Of a stretch of DNA of 64,000 bases, positions 59,425 through 64,000 are shown piece after piece; positions within the stretch are counted from its first letter, which is position 1; every line of letters starts with the position of its first letter. The notes under the pieces were generated by a model, which searched no databases, was not told the origin of the DNA, and worked only from the letters and a program-made list of their open reading frames with translations. The stretch comes from Burkholderia sp. SRS-W-2-2016 (lineage in GTDB: Bacteria; Pseudomonadota; Gammaproteobacteria; Burkholderiales; Burkholderiaceae): assembly GCF_001931485.1 (NCBI RefSeq), contig NZ_MSDV01000018.1, positions 124,001 to 188,000 on the forward strand, written 5' to 3'. The translations under genes and the position numbers were made by a program.

Positions 59425-59805
59425 TTAGCGCGCGAGCACCGAAACGGTCGCGATTCCGAGAATCGTCATCACGAGCGACGCGCTCACGTGAATCACCACT
59501 TCGCCGGCCGCCCAGCCGAGCCGGCCATCCTGCAGGCGCTGCACGACTTCCGCGGAGAAGGTCGAGAAGGTGGACAGGCCGCCCATCAGGCCGGTGATCA
59601 CGAACAGGCGCCATTCCGGCGCGAGCTGTGGCACCCGCGCGAAGCCCGCGACCGCCACGCCGATGATGTAGCCGGCGATCACGTTGGCGGCGAGCGTGCC
59701 GAGCGGCAGCCCGCTAAAGATGCCGTTCATGCGAATGCCGAGGAACCAGCGAAACAGCGAACCGAGTGCGCCGCCGATAGCGACCGCGAGAAAAGACCAA
59801 TACAT
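59425..59805 (-). CDS. crcB: Fluoride exporter CrcB/Fluc
   Basis: Small inner-membrane fluoride channel of 126 residues, starting at ATG 59805 ([20 protein letters not shown]); the frame is open to 59874 but that would run into the riboswitch platform. It has four membrane helices, the [10 protein letters not shown] start and the conserved [14 protein letters not shown] stretch lining the pore. Fluc works as an antiparallel dimer. A fluoride riboswitch upstream on the same strand gives strong independent support. Confidence 0.95.
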   Translation of the reverse strand: MYWSFLAVAIGGALGSLFRWFLGIRMNGIFSGLPLGTLAANVIAGYIIGVAVAGFARVPQLAPEWRLFVITGLMGGLSTFSTFSAEVVQRLQDGRLGWAAGEVVIHVSASLVMTILGIATVSVLAR

Positions 59806-59837
59806 GGGAGAGGAATCGAAACCGGAAGGTCGACAAA

Positions 59838-59880
59838 CCGGTTGATGCGGGGCGAGCCGATGCCGCGTCCGCATAACCGG
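59838..59880 (-). promoter_or_regulatory. Hairpin between riboswitch aptamer and crcB start
   Basis: Read on the minus strand, CCGGTTATGCGG pairs with CCGCATCAACCGG (one extra base) around a 17-18 base loop. It immediately follows the fluoride aptamer and ends about 30 bases before the crcB ATG, so it is the probable expression platform. The mechanism (translation or transcription) is not clear. Confidence 0.6.
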
Positions 59881-59936
59881 GCGTAGCAGGCATCATCAGC
59901 CCCAAGGGCGGTTAATGGAGAATGCCATCTCCAGCC
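59881..59936 (-). promoter_or_regulatory. Fluoride riboswitch (crcB motif)
   Basis: On the minus strand the leader contains GGAGATGGCATTCTCC, then ATTAACCGCC, then GCTGATGATGCCTGCT. These are the conserved blocks of the crcB RNA motif, in the right order and spacing, including the pseudoknot-forming segments. It lies 75 bases upstream of the crcB start and should turn the gene on when fluoride is bound. Confidence 0.93.
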
Positions 59937-60035
59937 GCGCAGTCTAACACCGGCGCGCGGCTTTTGGGGACAGGCGCAAGGCGGCGCGGGGCGGGGCAAC
60001 GGCGGCCCCAATCGCGTCGCGCCGCCCGCGTTGTT

Positions 60036-61223
60036 TTACTCCGGGGTCGCCGAAATCTTGTGGATCGACAGATCGGCGCCGTTGTATTCCTCTTCCTGGT
60101 CGAGCCGCAGTCCGGCCGTCTTGCGGATCACCCCATACACGAGCGTCCCGCCGAGCCCCGCCACCGCGATTCCGCCGAGCGTGCCGAGTACCTGCGAGCC
60201 GAACGCGACGCCACCCAGCCCGCCGAGCGCATGCGTGCCGAAGATGCCGGCCGCCAGCCCGCCCCACGCGCCGCACAGCCCGTGCAGCGGCCACACGCCG
60301 AGCACGTCGTCGATGCGCCAGCGGTTTTGCACGCAGGTGAACATATAGACGAACAGCACACCGGCGATGCCGCCCGTCACCAGCGCACCGAGCGGATGCA
60401 TGATGTCCGAGCCCGCGCATACCGCGACCAGCCCGGCGAGCGGGCCGTTGTACGTGAAGCCCGGGTCGTTGCGGCCCGCGAACCACGCGGTCAGCGTGCC
60501 GCCGACCATCGCCATCAGCGAATTGACCGCGACGAGTCCGCTGATCTTCTCGAGCGTCTGCGCGCTCATCACGTTGAAGCCGAACCAGCCGACCGTCAGC
60601 ACCCATGCGCCGAGCGCCAGAAACGGAATGTTCGACGGCGGATGCGCGGCAATCCCGCCGTCGCGATGGTAGCGGCCGTGGCGCGCGCCGAGCAGCAGCA
60701 CGGCCGGCAGCGCGACCCAGCCGCCGAACGCGTGCACCACCACCGAACCGGCGAAGTCGTGAAACGGCGCGCCGAACACCTGCGTGAGCCAGCCCTGGAT
60801 GCCGAAGCGGTTATTCCACGCGATCCCTTCGAAGAACGGGTAGATGAAGCCGACCAGCACGAAGGTCGCGAACAGCTGCGGGTTGAATTTCGAGCGTTCG
60901 GCGATACCGCCCGACACGATCGCCGGAATCGCCGCGGCGAAGGTCAGCAGGAAGAAGAAGCGCACGAGCGCGTAGCCGTTGTGCTCGGCGAGCGACGCGG
61001 CGCTGCCGAAAAACTGCACCCCATACGCGATCGTGTAGCCGATGAAGAAGTACGCGATCGTCGAGACCGCGAAGTCCACCAGAATCTTGACGAGTGCATT
61101 GACCTGATTCTTCTTGCGCACCGTGCCGAGCTCGAGGAACGCAAACCCCGCGTGCATCGCCAGCACCATCGCGGCTCCGAGCAGAAGAAACTCGGTATCG
61201 GCGCCGCTTTTCAGACTTTCCAT
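60036..61223 (-). CDS. amt: Ammonium transporter, short Amt form
   Basis: 395-residue inner-membrane ammonium channel from ATG 61223; the longer open frame to 61316 lacks support. It begins directly with MESLKSGADTEFLLLGAAMV, without the signal peptide of E. coli AmtB (428). Amt features include the pore His pair in FHDFAGSVVVHAFGG and SDIMHPLGALVTGGIAG, and the membrane stretch VLAMHAGFAFLELGTVRKKN. About 11 helices are seen. No glnK gene is adjacent, which is unusual for amt loci. The histidine kinase gene diverges from it. Confidence 0.93.
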   Translation of the reverse strand: MESLKSGADTEFLLLGAAMVLAMHAGFAFLELGTVRKKNQVNALVKILVDFAVSTIAYFFIGYTIAYGVQFFGSAASLAEHNGYALVRFFFLLTFAAAIPAIVSGGIAERSKFNPQLFATFVLVGFIYPFFEGIAWNNRFGIQGWLTQVFGAPFHDFAGSVVVHAFGGWVALPAVLLLGARHGRYHRDGGIAAHPPSNIPFLALGAWVLTVGWFGFNVMSAQTLEKISGLVAVNSLMAMVGGTLTAWFAGRNDPGFTYNGPLAGLVAVCAGSDIMHPLGALVTGGIAGVLFVYMFTCVQNRWRIDDVLGVWPLHGLCGAWGGLAAGIFGTHALGGLGGVAFGSQVLGTLGGIAVAGLGGTLVYGVIRKTAGLRLDQEEEYNGADLSIHKISATPE

Positions 61224-61673
61224 CGATGTGTCCCGCTTATGCCAAAAAAGTGTGCTATGGGAGCAAGAAGCGGGCCAAACTTGTGCCGGCCGCGTCGGCG
61301 CGGTGCAAACGGGCACCGGGATGGATTCGGTGCCGATTCGGCGCAGCAGGATGCACGCGGGCGATGCACCGGAACGGCGACGATGGGCACAACATCAGTG
61401 CATGTTCAGTCGGGCCCGGCAGGGGCGACCCAATTCAGGGCGAATTATTCGATTTTAATTACGGTTTGATTCGAAATCCTGACGGATCGATGCACGTTGA
61501 TGTGCGTTGGCGTACGCCGCCGAAAACGCCGAGGCCCGTCCGCGGCGCAGTGCGTGCGGGCCGCTTCGGGCTGCCGCGTGGCTCGCTGCGCGCGGCTTTG
61601 TCTTCGCGCGCAAAGCCGACATAATGTGCCGACTCCGCGCCGGCTCGGCGGACCACCCCTCCAATGCGCACGC
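61224..61673. other. Divergent intergenic region between amt and the kinase gene
   Basis: About 450 bases. An AT-rich block (61440-61490) is the likely kinase promoter region. I looked for a sigma-54 promoter for amt (TGGC-N8-TTGC form) and found none I trust. No hairpin or gene recognised. Confidence 0.5.
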
Positions 61674-63554
61674 ATGAGACTGACCACCAAAGGCCTGTTG
61701 CTGATCGCGATCCCGGCCGTCTTCGAACTCGCGCTGCTGTCCGGCCTCGTGAAGGCGCAGGCCGACACGGCCCAGGCCGAGCGCCTGGCATTGCATAGCG
61801 AGAGCGTGCTGCGCCAGAGCACCGCGATTCTCGATCCGGTGCTGTCGGAGTCGGTCGCGCTGCGCGGCGCGGTGCTCGCCAACGACGCGCGCTTCACGAC
61901 GCCGGTCGGGCTGTGGATCGACGTCGACCGGCGCATCGATCAACTGGCCGAACTGGTCGCCGACAATCCCGCCCAGGTCGAGCGCGTGGTCGAGGTGCGC
62001 CAGGCGGTGCAGGCCTACCGGCAATGGTCGGACCGGGTGCAGGACCTGCTGCACGCGGGGCGACGCGGCGATATCGCCGCGCGCTTTCGCGATCTTGCGC
62101 AGGCCGACGTGCTCGACCGCTTCCGTTTGCACGTGAGCGCGTTTCAGGCCGAGGAACGGCGTATCGACGCGCAGCGCTCGAACGCGGCGGCCGCCGCGCG
62201 CGAGCGCCAGCAGACGCTGATCGTTGCCGCCGCGCTCGGCTCGCTGCTGTTCGTCGCGCTGGCCGTGTGGCTGTTCACGCGCGGCGTGCGCGGCCGGCTC
62301 GCGCTGCTGTCCGACAACGCCGGCCGGCTCGCCGGCAACGAGCCGCTCGCGCCGCTCGGCGCGGGCCGCGACGAAATCGCCCGGCTCGATCTGACCTTGC
62401 ACGAGACCAGCCGCCGGCTGCTCGAAGCGGAGCGCATCGAGGCGCGCTTTCACGCGGACCTGGAGCGCCGCACGGTCGAACTCGCGCGCATCAACGAGAC
62501 GCTGCGGCAGCAGACTCAGGAAAACGAAATGTTCATCTATAGCGTGTCGCACGATCTGCGCGCGCCGCTGGTGAACCTGCAGGGCTTTTCGAAAGAGCTG
62601 ATCCGCGCCGGCGACGAACTGCGCGCGACGGTGCGCGGCTCGTCGCTGGCGGCGACCACGCGTCAGCGGATCGAGCGGATCGTCGACGAGGACATCGGCG
62701 AGGCGCTGCATTATCTGCAGACCGCGGTGCTGCGCGCGTCGCACATCATCGATGCGCTGCTGCGGCTGTCGCGGGTCGGCCGGGTCGAGTACCGGCGCCA
62801 GCGGGTCGATATGCGCGACATCGTGCAACGCGTGGTCGATGCGATGCAGGGCTCGATTCGCGCGCGGCGCGCGCGCGTGACGGTCGGCGATTTGCCCGCG
62901 GTGTGGGGCGACCCGACCGCGCTCGAACAGATCTTCGCGAACCTCGTCGGCAACGCGGTCAATTATCAGGATCCGAAGCGCGCGAGCCGCATCGAGATCG
63001 GCACGACGCCGGCGCCGCCCGGCGTGCATTCGCTGCGGATCTTTTACGTGCGCGACAACGGCCTCGGCATTCCGGAGGTCGCGCTGCCGCGGCTGTTCAA
63101 TGCGTTCCAGCGCCTGCACGGCACCGCGACCGCGGGCGAGGGGATCGGCCTCGCGCTGGTGCGGCGGATGGTCGAGCGGCACGGCGGACGCGTGTGGGCG
63201 GAATCGAAGGAAGGGACGGGGACGACGTTTTATCTGTCGCTGCCCGAGGCGGGCGCGTGGGCCGCGGCGGGCGCGCGGCGCAACCCGCCGGCCGCCGCGA
63301 GCGCGCTGGCGCTTGCCGAGGCGGCCGCCGGGCAGCCGTCGCGCGATGCGCGGGGCGGTCCGCAGGCGCAGCTTGATGCGCGGGAGCGGGCGGGGGCGGC
63401 TACTGCAGCCACTGCAGCTCCTACGGCTCCTACGGCTCCTACGGTGGTGGCGGCGACGGTGTTCGGCGCGGGCGTGGCCGCGGTCGGCAAGTCGGCCGCT
63501 CAGTCGGCCGATCAGTCAGTCGCTCAGTCGACCGAGCCGGAGCGTCCGCTATGA
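61674..63554 (+). CDS. Sensor histidine kinase with a CHASE3-like domain
   Basis: 626 residues from ATG 61674; the longer open frame upstream is Arg-rich and rejected. Order: membrane helix 1 (GLLLIAIPAVFELALLSGLV), a periplasmic CHASE3-like helical domain (to about residue 180), helix 2 (LIVAAALGSLLFVALAVWLF), HAMP, then HisKA with phospho-acceptor His293 (SVSHDLRAPLVNLQGFSKEL). The ATPase has the N box (FANLVGNAVNYQDP), DNGLGIPEVALP and GEGIGLALVRRMVERHGG. The last 100 residues are a low-complexity Ala/Pro/Thr/Gln tail with DNA repeats. No response regulator gene follows, so the partner is elsewhere. Confidence 0.92.
   Translation: MRLTTKGLLLIAIPAVFELALLSGLVKAQADTAQAERLALHSESVLRQSTAILDPVLSESVALRGAVLANDARFTTPVGLWIDVDRRIDQLAELVADNPAQVERVVEVRQAVQAYRQWSDRVQDLLHAGRRGDIAARFRDLAQADVLDRFRLHVSAFQAEERRIDAQRSNAAAAARERQQTLIVAAALGSLLFVALAVWLFTRGVRGRLALLSDNAGRLAGNEPLAPLGAGRDEIARLDLTLHETSRRLLEAERIEARFHADLERRTVELARINETLRQQTQENEMFIYSVSHDLRAPLVNLQGFSKELIRAGDELRATVRGSSLAATTRQRIERIVDEDIGEALHYLQTAVLRASHIIDALLRLSRVGRVEYRRQRVDMRDIVQRVVDAMQGSIRARRARVTVGDLPAVWGDPTALEQIFANLVGNAVNYQDPKRASRIEIGTTPAPPGVHSLRIFYVRDNGLGIPEVALPRLFNAFQRLHGTATAGEGIGLALVRRMVERHGGRVWAESKEGTGTTFYLSLPEAGAWAAAGARRNPPAAASALALAEAAAGQPSRDARGGPQAQLDARERAGAATAATAAPTAPTAPTVVAATVFGAGVAAVGKSAAQSADQSVAQSTEPERPL
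63418..63444 (+). repeat. Three tandem copies of a 9-base unit in the kinase tail
   Basis: CTCCTACGG is repeated three times without spacing (63418-63426, 63427-63435, 63436-63444), giving an APT-like tripeptide repeat. Since the unit is a multiple of three, copy change would not shift frame. A looser CAGTCGGCCG repeat follows at about 63498-63530. Confidence 0.85.
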
Positions 63555-63561
63555 CGACTCG

Positions 63562-63888
63562 CTAGCAACGCGCGAACACGGGCCGCGGCTTCAATAGCCG
63601 GCGCCCGCGCACCGACCAGTAGCAGCCGCAGACCAGCAGCAGCGCGACACCCGCCAGCGCTGCGACGGGGCTCGGCCGCACGCCGTGCAGACCATCGATA
63701 CTGAACAGCCCGTTGGCGGCGATCAGCAGCGCCGCCCACAGCGCGCACGCGGCCTGCAATAGCAGACGCGTGCCGGTCAGATGTCGCGCGCGGTTATGGC
63801 ACGACCAGGCGGCCGGCCGGCGGGCACAGAAAAAAGCGATCGCCATCAGCATGATGACGAGAGTCACGATCCAGTCGATCAGTTTCAT
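63562..63888 (-). CDS. Small membrane protein, function unknown
   Basis: 108 residues with three hydrophobic segments: IDWIVTLVIMLMAIAFFC at the N-terminus, LLLQAACALWAALLIAANG in the middle and SPVAALAGVALLLVCGCYW near the end. A basic C-terminus (RGRRLLKPRP) suggests cytoplasmic placement. Family not recognised. It converges with the kinase gene, whose stop is seven bases away. The remaining 112 bases of the window (63889-64000) show nothing further. Confidence 0.7.
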   Translation of the reverse strand: MKLIDWIVTLVIMLMAIAFFCARRPAAWSCHNRARHLTGTRLLLQAACALWAALLIAANGLFSIDGLHGVRPSPVAALAGVALLLVCGCYWSVRGRRLLKPRPVFARC

Positions 63889-64000
63889 CGAAACAGCACT
63901 CCCTAAAGCTGCCGCGACTATAGGGAAGTGCCGAGCCAGAAACTATCGGACGATTCTCAAATATTGGATCGGATTTTCGGCAGGCGGCGGTCGCCGCCGG

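Noticed and set aside
61224..61330. Sigma-54 promoter for amt
   Set aside because: A TGGC is present near the start but no TTGC at the required distance.

Overview
The window is a GC-rich chromosomal segment from a betaproteobacterium. It is most likely Burkholderia or Paraburkholderia in the broad sense, judged by codon use, gene content and long antisense open frames typical of about 65-68% GC DNA. It reads as core metabolic chromosome. I see no rRNA, tRNA, CRISPR array, integrase or insertion sequence.

Layout. 1-3.7 kb: end of the histidine utilisation operon (hutD end, hutI, hutF, hutG), the variant that goes through formylglutamate. 3.7-9.2 kb: a 44-residue His-rich secreted peptide, a small regulator-like protein translationally coupled to a DUF3857/transglutaminase-like protein, an orphan branched-chain amino acid binding protein and an acidic unknown protein. 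9.3-13.2 kb: pdxY and the glycogen operon glgC-glgA. 13.8-20.8 kb: alpha/beta hydrolase, small membrane protein, luciferase-like monooxygenase, four-domain rhodanese, BamE/SmpA-like lipoprotein and RssA-like patatin. 21.2-32.9 kb: a complete arginine uptake and arginine succinyltransferase locus (hisQMP, AraC-type ArgR, astC, aruF, aruG, astD, astB, astE, and the binding protein at the far end).

33.0-41.6 kb: an iron locus. A PiuC-like hydroxylase and a Fiu/PiuA-like TonB receptor face away from a five-gene operon: PepSY membrane protein, DUF2271 protein, DUF4198 protein, ApbE flavin transferase and membrane-anchored CysJ-like diflavin reductase. Two Fur-box-like sites lie in the divergent promoter region. 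The DUF2271 protein carries an ApbE-type SGAT flavinylation motif, so the operon looks like an electron relay across the inner membrane, perhaps for releasing iron from siderophores. This is the most interesting system in the window.

41.8-48.3 kb: a signalling island with two degenerate EAL-HDOD proteins, one HDOD protein and one PAS-GGDEF-EAL protein. 48.5-57.7 kb: an exported peroxiredoxin, a small membrane protein and the mdtABC multidrug efflux operon, whose MdtC carries a Ser/Ala/Thr-rich insertion of about 70-80 residues. 58.1-64 kb: an IclR regulator, an AT-rich intergenic region with palindromes and two orphan plus-strand terminators (possible small RNA), crcB preceded by a well-conserved fluoride riboswitch, a short-form amt, a CHASE3-like sensor histidine kinase and a small membrane protein.
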